Positions 1 to 5,914 of a DNA stretch of 5,923 nucleotides are shown piece after piece. Numbering within the stretch: the first letter of the stretch is position 1; every line of letters begins with the position of its first letter. The notes beneath the pieces are model-generated. The model was not told the origin of the DNA. It did not search any database and saw nothing but the letters and a program-made list of their open reading frames with translations. The position numbers and the translations under genes are program-made. The DNA comes from Christensenellaceae bacterium (GTDB taxonomy: Bacteria > Bacillota > Clostridia > Christensenellales > Borkfalkiaceae): NCBI GenBank assembly GCA_016295005.1, contig JAEDMA010000085.1, positions 1 through 5,923 of the forward strand, written 5' to 3'.

Positions 1-924
1 AACTCCGTATCTTGCGTATTCTGCGTTTTTCAACGCGGGAATCATAGAAAAAACCCTCTTTTGTTCACCCCATTTAAGATTTGTCTGAAACCCCACGAGA
101 TTATATAAAGTGCCTTCTTCGTTCTCTTTCCGAAGTTGCAGGCATGCGTACGGCCATCTGCCCGTTTTCGGGTCGTCAAGCCCCGTGGGTTTCAACGGAC
201 CGAACCGCAACGTGTTTATACCCCTTGCCGCCATAACCTCTATCGGCATACACCCTTCGAAAACGTCGGTTTTTTCGAACTCGTGAAGTTCGGCGCGTTC
301 CGCCGATTGCAGTTCGGTAATAAACGCAACGTATTCTTCTTTGTTCAACGGGCAATTTATATGGTCGGCGTTACCTTTGCCGTATCTGTCGCCGAAAAAG
401 GCGTTTTCCATATCTATGCTTTCAAAAGTTACTATGGGCGCCGAAGCGTCGTAAAAGTGAAGTTTACCCTTTACCGTTTCGGTTATTTTATCCGATAAAC
501 CGCCGATTGTCAACGGTCCTGTGGCAATTATCGTGTATTCGTCGAAATTTATTTCCGAAATTTCTTCGCATCTGACGGTAATATTGCTTTCGCTCTTTAT
601 TCTTTCGGTTAAAAGGGAAGAAAACGCTTCTCTGTCCACCGCGAGCGCGTTGCCTGCGGGAACTCTCGTTTTATCCGCCGCCGCGATAATTTCGGAGCCT
701 AAAAGCCGCATTTCTTCTTTTAAAAGCCCTGCCGCGTTACCGTATACGTCGTTGGATTTAAGGGAGTTGGAACATACGAGTTCGGCAAAATTTTCGCTTT
801 TGTGCGCCGGCGAAAACGATTTGGGTTTTACGTCGTACAGGGTGACTTTTACGCCCTTTTTTGCAAGGTATAAAGCCGCTTCGGTACCGGCAAGTCCGCC
901 GCCTATTATTTTTACCTTTTCCAT
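1..924 (-). CDS. trmFO: TrmFO, folate/FAD-dependent tRNA m5U54 methyltransferase (partial, 3' end beyond the window)
   Basis: This enzyme methylates uridine 54 in the tRNA T-loop in the cytoplasm. It uses methylenetetrahydrofolate as carbon donor and reduced FAD as reductant (older names Gid and TrmFO). The frame starts at ATG 924-922 and stays open for 308 codons to base 1. The family is usually about 435 residues, so roughly the last 125-130 residues, including the C-terminal part of the FAD-binding fold, are missing. Visible family marks are the N-terminal dinucleotide-binding motif IIGGGLAGTEAA (residues 6-17), AELVCSNSLKSN (47-58), VPAGNALAVDRE (88-99), IIATGPLT (132-139), FFGDRYGKG (176-184), FEGCMPIEVMAARG (222-235) and LRFGPLKPTGLDDP (239-252). 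Cys51 and Cys225 match the conserved cysteine pair of the family. The ATG shares its A with the topA stop (TAATG), and only a weak purine stretch precedes it, so translation is probably coupled to topA. A TrmFO paralogue acting on 23S rRNA (RlmFO type) is a less likely alternative. Confidence 0.97.
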   Translation of the reverse strand, partial: MEKVKIIGGGLAGTEAALYLAKKGVKVTLYDVKPKSFSPAHKSENFAELVCSNSLKSNDVYGNAAGLLKEEMRLLGSEIIAAADKTRVPAGNALAVDREAFSSLLTERIKSESNITVRCEEISEINFDEYTIIATGPLTIGGLSDKITETVKGKLHFYDASAPIVTFESIDMENAFFGDRYGKGNADHINCPLNKEEYVAFITELQSAERAELHEFEKTDVFEGCMPIEVMAARGINTLRFGPLKPTGLDDPKTGRWPYACLQLRKENEEGTLYNLVGFQTNLKWGEQKRVFSMIPALKNAEYARYGV

Positions 925-926
925 TA
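924..926 (-). other. topA stop / trmFO start overlap (TAATG)
   Basis: On the minus strand the TAA stop of topA and the ATG of trmFO share base 924. No good Shine-Dalgarno sequence precedes trmFO (only AAAGAA within the last topA codons). This arrangement is typical of translational coupling and suggests that trmFO output follows topA translation. Confidence 0.75.
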
Positions 927-3077
927 TTCTTTATAATCGCATTTTTTATTCGAGCATTTTACTTTATCGTTGACCGAAATAAGGTACGCGCCGCACTTCG
1001 GACACTTTTTGCCGGTAGGAATATCCCAGCTCATAAACTTGCAGTTAGGGTAATCCGAACAGCCGTAAAACACTTTTCCGCCGCGGCTTACCATTTTTTT
1101 TGTCGGTTTTCCGCATTCGGGACAAACGCCTACCGATTCGGTTAAACTTACCGTGGTTTTGCATTTTGGGAAGTTCGAGCAGGCAAGGAATTTACCGAAT
1201 TTGCCTTCCCTTTCTACCATTACGCTGCCGCAGTTGGGACATATTCTGTCGGTTGGAATAACCACCTTTTCGTTTACGGGTTTAATGTTTTTGCACTCGG
1301 GATAATTAGAGCATGCGTAATAACTTCCGTATTTGCCGCTCTTTATCATCATGGGTGCGCCGCATTTATCGCAAAGTTTATCCGTCATTTTGGAAGCGTT
1401 CAATTCTTTTTCGAAAGGCGTATAAAAATCCGAAATGAGTTGGTGCCAGTCTTTGCCGTTGGAACCAACGTCGTCAAGTTCGTCTTCCATTTTGGCGGTA
1501 AACGATATATCCATTATATCGGGGAAATATTTTACCAGAAAATCGATAAGTTCGTAACTTATGGGATTCGGCACAAGATACTTTTTCTCTTTTTTTACGT
1601 ACTCTCTCTTTTTATCGGAAAGTTTCGCCATAATGGTGGCGTAAGTGGAAGGTCTGCCGATTCCCTTATCTTCCATGTTCTTGATAAGCGACGCTTCGGT
1701 ATATCTCGTGGGCGGTTTCGTGAACTTCTGTTCTTTGATAAGTTTAATAAGATCGAGAAGTTCGCCTTCGGTAAGCGGAGGAATCAAAGAGTTGCCGCTT
1801 TCGTCGTCCTCGTCCTTTTTGGTGTCGTCGTATACGGCGGTATACCCCTTAAACGTTAAGGTCTTACCGCTCGTTTTTAAAACGTATTCGCCTGCCGCGA
1901 CGTCTATCGCGACGGAATTATAAATCGCTTCGTTCATTTGCGACGCGATAAATCTTTCGTAAATAAGTTTATAGAGTTTATACTGATTTTTATCGAGTAT
2001 GTTTTTAACGCTGTCGGGCGTTTTGTTCACGTCGATAGGTCTTATCGCTTCGTGGGCGTCCTGCGCGTCGCTCTTGGTTTTATAAAAATTCGGCTTTTCG
2101 GGAAGATATTCTTTACCGTAGTTATCGGCGATAAATTTTCTCGCCGCGCTTTGCGCTTCCGACGATATTCTTACCGAGTCCGTTCTCATATAAGTAATCA
2201 GCGCGACGTTGCCCTGCGGCGTTTCGACGCCTTCGTAAAGTCTTTGCGCTATCGCCATTATCTGCGGGGCGGTTACGCCTAACTTTATAGACCCGTCCTG
2301 CTGCATGGTACTTGTTATAAACGGCGCGGGCGCGTGAGATTTTACCACCGTCTTTTTAACGGTTTTTACCTTAAACTGAGAATTTTTAAGTTCGTTTTCG
2401 ACTTTTTCCGCTTCTTCGGCGTTGCCCGGTTTATACTTTTTACCGTTCTTTTCGGACAAAAGGGCTTTAAAAGAGTTCTTGTTTTCCCCTTTGAGTTCGG
2501 CTTTTAAGTTCCAGTATTCCTGCGGTTTGAACGCCTGAATTTCTCTTTCTCTGTCAACGACCATTTTAAGCGCGACAGACTGAACTCTTCCTGCCGACAA
2601 ACTCTCGTTAAGACGGGAACTCGCCACGGGCGAAACGGTGTACCCCACGATTCTGTCCAAAACTCTTCTCGCCTGTTGCGCGTCTACGAGATTCTGGTCG
2701 ATTTTTCTCGGGTGAGCGAGCGCCTCCGAAACGGCTTTTTCAGAAATTTCGTTAAACTCTATTCTGTTTACCTGTTCTTCCGATAACCCTAAAACTTCTT
2801 TTAAGTGCCAGGATATGGCTTCTCCTTCTCTGTCGGGGTCGGTTGCGAGATATATTTTATCCGCTTTCGCTGCTTCTTCCGAAAGTCTTTTTATATCTTT
2901 CTTCTTTTCGGGCGTGATAACGTAATACGGTTCGAAATTGTTGTTGAGATTTACGCCGAGATAGTTTACGGGCAAATCCCTTACGTGACCTTTGGAAGCG
3001 TCTACTTTATATTTACCTTTTAAGAATTTTTCTATGGTTTTGGCTTTGTGGGGAGATTCCACTATGATTAAATCCAT
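924..3077 (-). CDS. topA: DNA topoisomerase I (type IA)
   Basis: TopA relaxes negatively supercoiled DNA by cutting one strand through a transient 5'-phosphotyrosine link and passing the other strand through. The 717-residue protein is complete. An N-terminal TOPRIM domain starts at LIIVESPHKAKTI (residues 3-15) and carries the metal-binding acidic cluster ATDPDREGE (78-86; D80, D82 and E84 are the expected ligands). The central gate region has SAGRVQSVAL (161-170) and FITSTMQQD (253-261). The catalytic tyrosine is Y296 in ITYMRTDS, and GIGRPSTYA lies at 472-480. The C-terminus has four zinc ribbons with all cysteines present: C569/C572/C589/C595, C613/C616/C633/C639, C652/C655/C673/C679 and C692/C695/C708/C713. 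The start is supported by GGAGG five bases upstream. The gene begins 13 bases after dprA and its stop overlaps the trmFO start. Small departures from the common consensus are ESPH where ESPA is usual and STMQQDGS where STLQQEAS is usual. Both are outside the catalytic residues and are unlikely to abolish activity. Confidence 0.99.
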   Translation of the reverse strand: MDLIIVESPHKAKTIEKFLKGKYKVDASKGHVRDLPVNYLGVNLNNNFEPYYVITPEKKKDIKRLSEEAAKADKIYLATDPDREGEAISWHLKEVLGLSEEQVNRIEFNEISEKAVSEALAHPRKIDQNLVDAQQARRVLDRIVGYTVSPVASSRLNESLSAGRVQSVALKMVVDREREIQAFKPQEYWNLKAELKGENKNSFKALLSEKNGKKYKPGNAEEAEKVENELKNSQFKVKTVKKTVVKSHAPAPFITSTMQQDGSIKLGVTAPQIMAIAQRLYEGVETPQGNVALITYMRTDSVRISSEAQSAARKFIADNYGKEYLPEKPNFYKTKSDAQDAHEAIRPIDVNKTPDSVKNILDKNQYKLYKLIYERFIASQMNEAIYNSVAIDVAAGEYVLKTSGKTLTFKGYTAVYDDTKKDEDDESGNSLIPPLTEGELLDLIKLIKEQKFTKPPTRYTEASLIKNMEDKGIGRPSTYATIMAKLSDKKREYVKKEKKYLVPNPISYELIDFLVKYFPDIMDISFTAKMEDELDDVGSNGKDWHQLISDFYTPFEKELNASKMTDKLCDKCGAPMMIKSGKYGSYYACSNYPECKNIKPVNEKVVIPTDRICPNCGSVMVEREGKFGKFLACSNFPKCKTTVSLTESVGVCPECGKPTKKMVSRGGKVFYGCSDYPNCKFMSWDIPTGKKCPKCGAYLISVNDKVKCSNKKCDYKE

Positions 3078-3082
3078 CTGTT

Positions 3083-3087
3083 CCTCC
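3083..3087 (-). promoter_or_regulatory. Strong ribosome binding site of topA
   Basis: Read on the minus strand, GGAGG lies five bases before the topA ATG, inside the 13-base gap after the dprA stop. It is the clearest Shine-Dalgarno sequence in the window and fixes the topA start. It suggests topA can be translated independently of dprA, unlike trmFO and dprA, whose starts lack such a site. Confidence 0.9.
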
Positions 3088-3090
3088 GTT

Positions 3091-4182
3091 TTATTTAAGC
3101 AAAGTATATACGTTTACGCCGCTTTTAACGACGTAACCTTTTATTTCTAGCATCGAAAGTATCGGCGATATTTCGTAAACGGTTTTCCCCGTTTCTTTCG
3201 CTATCGCTTCGATATGTTTTTCGCCGTCTTTTAAGCATTCCGTTACGATAAGTTCGTCTTTCGTAAGTTCGGCTTTTTCTTCAGTGTCCGTTATTCCGTA
3301 AAAATCCGCGATATCTTTCGGGTCGTCGGTCAAAATAGCGCCGCGCTTGATAAGGTCGTTGCACCCTGCGCCCGAGGCTATTCCCACGCTGTACGGAATA
3401 CAGAACAAATCTTTGCCGTACTCTTCCGCGTATTCCGCGGTATACAGCGTTCCGCTCTTTTTGGCTCCGCTGACTATTAAAACTCCGCGCGCCAGACCCG
3501 ATATTATTCTGTTCCTTATCGGGAAAAGATAAGGAAGGGCTTTTATTTCGGGGCGGTGTTCGGATATGCAAAGTCCTTTTTCGGATAGTTTATTAAAAAG
3601 TTCTGTGTGGCTTGCGGGATAAATATTGTCAAAGCCGCCGGCAACCACGGAAATCGCCTTTCCGTTGATTCTTAAAGCCGTTTCCAACACCGCTTTGTCT
3701 ATTCCTTCGGCGATACCCGTAACGGGTACGAAGCCGTAGCCGATAAGTTTTTCGGTATAGTTTTCGGCTATTTTTACCGAAAGCGGCAGACTTTTTCTGC
3801 TGCCGACGATACCGAATAAATTTTCTTTCAACATATCGGATTCGCCTTTCGCGTATAATACGAGCGGCGGTATTTCCGTTTGTAAAAGGACGTCGGGATA
3901 TTCTTCCGACGCCTGCGTTATACAGTAAACTTCCTTTCTTTTAAGTTCGGCTAAAAGATAGTCTAAATATTGCGGCGTTGCCGACATCGAAATCGTTCTG
4001 AATTTTTCTTCCCCTATCTCGGAAATTATATAATCTTTACCCGATTCGATAACCTTTTTGATATCTTTTTTACCGCTTATTAACTCTATTAAGTTTTTCT
4101 TGTGCTTATATTCGAGTTCCGAAAAACCGTCTATCCAGATATAACATAGTTCCTCGGTAGTGTATTTCGTTTTATCTCTCAT
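3091..4182 (-). CDS. dprA: DNA-processing protein DprA (Smf), divergent
   Basis: DprA binds incoming single-stranded DNA in natural transformation, protects it and loads RecA on it. The gene is also kept in many bacteria not known to transform. The 363-residue protein has the expected three parts: an N-terminal helical SAM-like region (about residues 10-65), a Rossmann-like DNA_processg_A domain (about 85-295) and a C-terminal winged-helix domain (about 305-363, starting at TKDELIVTECL). Core marks are GIVGSRK (124-130), TGIAEGID (155-162), AGGFDNIYPASH (181-192), FPIRNRIISGLARG (220-233), SGTLYTAEYAEEYGKDLF (243-260) and GCNDLIKRGAIL (273-284). From family knowledge, several normally conserved positions differ: TGIAEGID for SG-A-GID, VSGAKKSG where V-E-A before SG is usual, and IPYS where VPG is usual. 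The start lies three bases after the comM stop in the same frame, with no Shine-Dalgarno sequence, so translation probably depends on ribosomes finishing comM. The next in-frame ATG (residue 66) would delete the N-terminal domain and is rejected. Confidence 0.95.
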   Translation of the reverse strand: MRDKTKYTTEELCYIWIDGFSELEYKHKKNLIELISGKKDIKKVIESGKDYIISEIGEEKFRTISMSATPQYLDYLLAELKRKEVYCITQASEEYPDVLLQTEIPPLVLYAKGESDMLKENLFGIVGSRKSLPLSVKIAENYTEKLIGYGFVPVTGIAEGIDKAVLETALRINGKAISVVAGGFDNIYPASHTELFNKLSEKGLCISEHRPEIKALPYLFPIRNRIISGLARGVLIVSGAKKSGTLYTAEYAEEYGKDLFCIPYSVGIASGAGCNDLIKRGAILTDDPKDIADFYGITDTEEKAELTKDELIVTECLKDGEKHIEAIAKETGKTVYEISPILSMLEIKGYVVKSGVNVYTLLK

Positions 4183-4188
4183 CTTTTA
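4180..4188 (-). other. comM stop / dprA start junction without a Shine-Dalgarno sequence
   Basis: On the minus strand the junction reads TAA-AAG-ATG: the comM stop, one sense codon, then the dprA start, all in one reading frame. The 30 bases before the ATG contain no GGAGG-like element, only AAAAG directly touching the start codon. The simplest reading is re-initiation by ribosomes that have just ended comM. Because the frames match, any stop-codon readthrough would give an in-frame ComM-DprA fusion. Confidence 0.6.
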
Positions 4189-5697
4189 ATAATGGCGGTA
4201 ACTTATCGCTTCTAAAATATGCTGCGGAAGAATTTTGTCCGAAAGTTCCATGTCGGCGATAGTTCTCGCAACCTTTATTATTCTGCTTCGCGCTCTCGGC
4301 GAAAGCCCTAATCTTTCGTACGCTCCGCGAAGAATTTTTTCGCAATCGGCGGATAAAACGCAATATTTTTTTATCTGCCTTTCGCCCATATCGGCGTTAG
4401 TCAGTATTCCGTCGTCTTTAAACCTTTCTTTCTGAATAAGTCTCGTTCTGTCGACTCTCTTTTTGACGGTTTCGGAAGTTTCCGTTTCTTCTTCGCTAGA
4501 TAGTTCCGAATATTTTACGCCGTCCACCTGAACCTGAATATCTATTCTGTCAAGAAGCGGCCCGGAAATTTTCGCTTTATACTTCGCTATCTGCGACGGC
4601 GTGCATGTACACTCTTTATCTTCCGAACCGTAATTGCCGCAAGGACACGGATTCATGCTTCCGCAAAGAATAAAGTTTGCGGGGTATTTTACGCTCCCGG
4701 TTGCCCTCGAAATGGATATTACGCCGTCTTCTAAAGGCTGACGCAACGCTTCGAGCGCCGAACGGGTGTATTCGGGCATTTCGTCTAAAAATAAAACGCC
4801 GTTATGCGCAAGGCTTATTTCACCCGGTCTTAAATCAGAACCGCCGCCCGTCATCGAAACGGTGGTGGAAGTATGGTGCGGACTTCTGAAAGGTCTTACC
4901 TTTACTATTCCGTCCTTATCGTTCAATATTCCGTAAACCGAATGAATTTTCGTCGTTTCCAACGCTTCTTCTTTGGTCATATCGGGCATAATCGTCGGAA
5001 TACACTTTGCAAGCATGGTTTTGCCGGTACCCGGCGCGCCCACGAACAAAAGGTTGTGTCCGCCGGAAACTGCGACTTCCAACGCCCTTTTCGCCGTTTT
5101 CTGTCCTTTAACGAAGGACAAATCGCAATCGTAAATGTTTTTTATCGGATTTTTGACGTATTCGGAAATTTCCGCTCTCGGTAAAGGCGAAAGACCGGAC
5201 AAGTGGTCTATTACCTGATTAAGGTTGTCCGCGGCGTAAGTTTCCGCGTTTTCTATAAAAGACGCTTCTTTTTCGTTCCCTTTGGGAATAATGAATTTAT
5301 TATATCCTTCGGAAACCGCCGATATTATTATAGGTAAAACGCCGTTTACCCTTCTTAATGAACCGTCAAGCGAAAGTTCGCCTAAAAACACGTAACCGTC
5401 GGTAGAAGCGGTAAGTTGAGAACAGGATTTCAAAACTCCTATCGCTAATGCAAGGTCTAATGCGGAGCCTTCTTTTTTAACGTCCGCCGGCGCGAGATTT
5501 GCCGTAATCTTTTTTACGGGCATAAGCCTGCCGCTGTTTTTTATAGCGGCGCGAACCCTTTCTTTTGACTCTTTTACCGACGTGTCGGCAAGCCCTACGA
5601 TGTCAAAGGACGGCAATCCGTTATTAATATCCACTTCTACGCTTACGGGAATACCGTTTAACCCCGTCAGAGCGTAACTCAAAATTTTCGCTATCAT
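4186..5697 (-). CDS. comM: ComM/YifB family Mg-chelatase-like AAA+ ATPase
   Basis: ComM is a hexameric AAA+ helicase that drives branch migration during natural transformation and so lengthens the integrated donor DNA. The family is widespread beyond known transformable species. The complete 503-residue protein has the standard layout. An N-terminal ChlI-like (S5-fold) domain includes GLPSFDIVGLADTSVKES (27-44), ITANLAPADVKKEGS (64-78) and FLGELSLDGSLRRVNGVLP (104-122). The AAA+ core has Walker A GAPGTGKT (220-227), RPFRSPHHT (268-276), Walker B VLFLDE (301-306), the sensor-1 region SMNPCPCG (347-354) and SGPLLDRID (378-386). The C-terminal Mg-chelatase domain includes SPRARSRIIKVARTIADM (466-483). 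The cysteine pairs C351/C353 and C363/C365 in the family-typical loop are intact. One small departure is LDLALA at 80-85, where FDLPIA is common. The start ATG is preceded by AAGG four bases upstream. It appears to be the first gene of the operon in this window. Length and motifs indicate a functional protein. Confidence 0.98.
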   Translation of the reverse strand: MIAKILSYALTGLNGIPVSVEVDINNGLPSFDIVGLADTSVKESKERVRAAIKNSGRLMPVKKITANLAPADVKKEGSALDLALAIGVLKSCSQLTASTDGYVFLGELSLDGSLRRVNGVLPIIISAVSEGYNKFIIPKGNEKEASFIENAETYAADNLNQVIDHLSGLSPLPRAEISEYVKNPIKNIYDCDLSFVKGQKTAKRALEVAVSGGHNLLFVGAPGTGKTMLAKCIPTIMPDMTKEEALETTKIHSVYGILNDKDGIVKVRPFRSPHHTSTTVSMTGGGSDLRPGEISLAHNGVLFLDEMPEYTRSALEALRQPLEDGVISISRATGSVKYPANFILCGSMNPCPCGNYGSEDKECTCTPSQIAKYKAKISGPLLDRIDIQVQVDGVKYSELSSEEETETSETVKKRVDRTRLIQKERFKDDGILTNADMGERQIKKYCVLSADCEKILRGAYERLGLSPRARSRIIKVARTIADMELSDKILPQHILEAISYRHY

Positions 5698-5771
5698 TTT
5701 TCCTTATCTACGTAAATATATTTTCCGTTTAAATTTTTCTCCGTGTCGGGTATTCCCTTAACGAATATCAT
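5694..5771 (-). CDS. Doubtful 25-codon ORF overlapping the comM start
   Basis: An ATG at 5771 opens a 25-codon frame ending in TGA (5696-5694). That stop overlaps the comM ATG in the arrangement ATGA. The predicted peptide begins MIFVKGIPDTEKN and ends YIYVDKEK. It is charged, with no signal peptide, membrane segment or recognised motif. The open frame extends upstream only to a TAG at 5828-5826, and no Shine-Dalgarno sequence precedes the ATG. It could be a small leader ORF coupled to comM, the remnant of the 3' end of a lost upstream gene, or chance. I do not recognise it, and chance is the most economical explanation. Confidence 0.2.
   Translation of the reverse strand: MIFVKGIPDTEKNLNGKYIYVDKEK
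5702..5705 (-). promoter_or_regulatory. Probable ribosome binding site of comM
   Basis: AAGG on the minus strand (AAGGAAAA then ATG) lies four bases before the comM start. It is a modest and closely spaced Shine-Dalgarno match. It supports the ATG at 5697, which also begins at the residues where family members normally begin (MIAKILSYALTGLNG). Confidence 0.6.
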
Positions 5772-5790
5772 TGCATTTAGGTATAAATTT

Positions 5791-5805
5791 AAGGCTTTTA
5801 GCCCC
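5791..5805 (-). repeat. Short weak hairpin next to the dyad
   Basis: On the minus strand GGGGCT and AGCCTT can pair around an AAA loop, with four Watson-Crick pairs and two G-U pairs. It directly follows the 5806-5830 dyad in the transcription direction and is followed by an A/T-rich stretch (TTAAATTTAT minus overlap) rather than a clean U-tract. Alone it is weak; next to the larger dyad it may be part of a folded leader. Confidence 0.3.
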
Positions 5806-5830
5806 GAAGTGTTCGTAGAACACTTCTACG
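5806..5830. repeat. Perfect 9-bp dyad with an overlapping 7-bp dyad
   Basis: On the plus strand GAAGTGTTC (5806-5814) and GAACACTTC (5818-5826) are exact reverse complements around a 3-base centre. Overlapping it, CGTAGAA (5814-5820) and TTCTACG (5824-5830) are also exact reverse complements around CAC. The two stems share bases, so as RNA they exclude one another. As DNA the site could be an operator for a dimeric protein. No U-tract follows on either strand, so it is not a standard intrinsic terminator. Confidence 0.7.
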
Positions 5831-5854
5831 TAAAAGACTGTAACACCAAACCCT

Positions 5855-5880
5855 TTCACTTGTATTAAAATTCAAGCGAA
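5855..5880 (-). repeat. 8-bp inverted repeat with an A/T-rich loop
   Basis: On the minus strand TTCGCTTG (5880-5873) can pair with CAAGTGAA (5862-5855) across a 10-base A/T-rich loop. All pairs are Watson-Crick except one G-U. On the plus strand the same position would be an A-C mismatch, so if the structure matters as RNA it is in the minus-strand transcript, the one leading into comM. Confidence 0.45.
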
Positions 5881-5914
5881 AATGCGCAAGCGCGTTAGCA
5901 TTTGCAGGCATTTT
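5879..5914. repeat. Imperfect inverted repeat, 11 paired bases per arm
   Basis: On the plus strand AAAATGC followed by GCAA (5879-5889) is mirrored by TTGC (5902-5905), a 2-base bulge AG, and GCATTTT (5908-5914). The apex is G/C-rich (GCGCGTTAGCAT region). The block also holds near-direct repeats: GCATTTG and GCATTTTTG in the right arm, and two GCGC-containing segments inside and just outside the stem. It lies at the window edge, so it could continue. It might be a terminator of the neighbouring unit or a copy of a dispersed palindromic element. Confidence 0.5.

Noticed and set aside
136..498. A 120-codon plus-strand open frame
   Set aside because: It lies entirely antisense to trmFO, has no ribosome binding site and encodes a low-complexity F/R/V-rich product. 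The minus-strand frame has clear TrmFO motifs throughout.
521..1145. Two plus-strand open frames of 150 and 94 codons
   Set aside because: They are antisense to trmFO and to the end of topA. Their predicted hydrophobic segments result from reading lysine- and glutamate-rich codons backwards.
1440..3023. Four plus-strand open frames of 72-139 codons
   Set aside because: All are antisense to topA, whose motifs are continuous across the same bases, and no start signals are present.
3281..3571. A 96-codon minus-strand frame within dprA
   Set aside because: It is an alternative frame over the most conserved part of dprA, with an arginine- and serine-rich product resembling nothing known.
4106..4155. 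GAGGA followed by an out-of-frame ATG inside dprA
   Set aside because: On the minus strand this looks like a better start site than the dprA one, but the frame ends after 13 codons and would remove nothing useful. The annotated dprA frame begins where the N-terminal domain begins, so this is a chance purine run from Glu-Glu codons.
4172..4363. A 63-codon minus-strand frame crossing the comM/dprA junction
   Set aside because: It overlaps the conserved comM C-terminus in another frame and has an arginine-rich composition typical of a shadow. It was considered as a frameshift product, but no slippery sequence was evident.
4677..5184. Two plus-strand open frames of 70 and 103 codons
   Set aside because: They are antisense to the Walker A and Walker B region of comM, which is intact and conserved.
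5806..5826. LexA/DinR operator for the operon
   Set aside because: The half-sites are oriented GTTC...GAAC, opposite to the Firmicute SOS box (GAAC...GTTC). The partial CGAAC match nearby fails at most of the second half.
5791..5830. Intrinsic terminator upstream of comM
   Set aside because: The hairpins are not followed by a U-tract on either strand. The nearest A/T-rich segment is mixed A and T.
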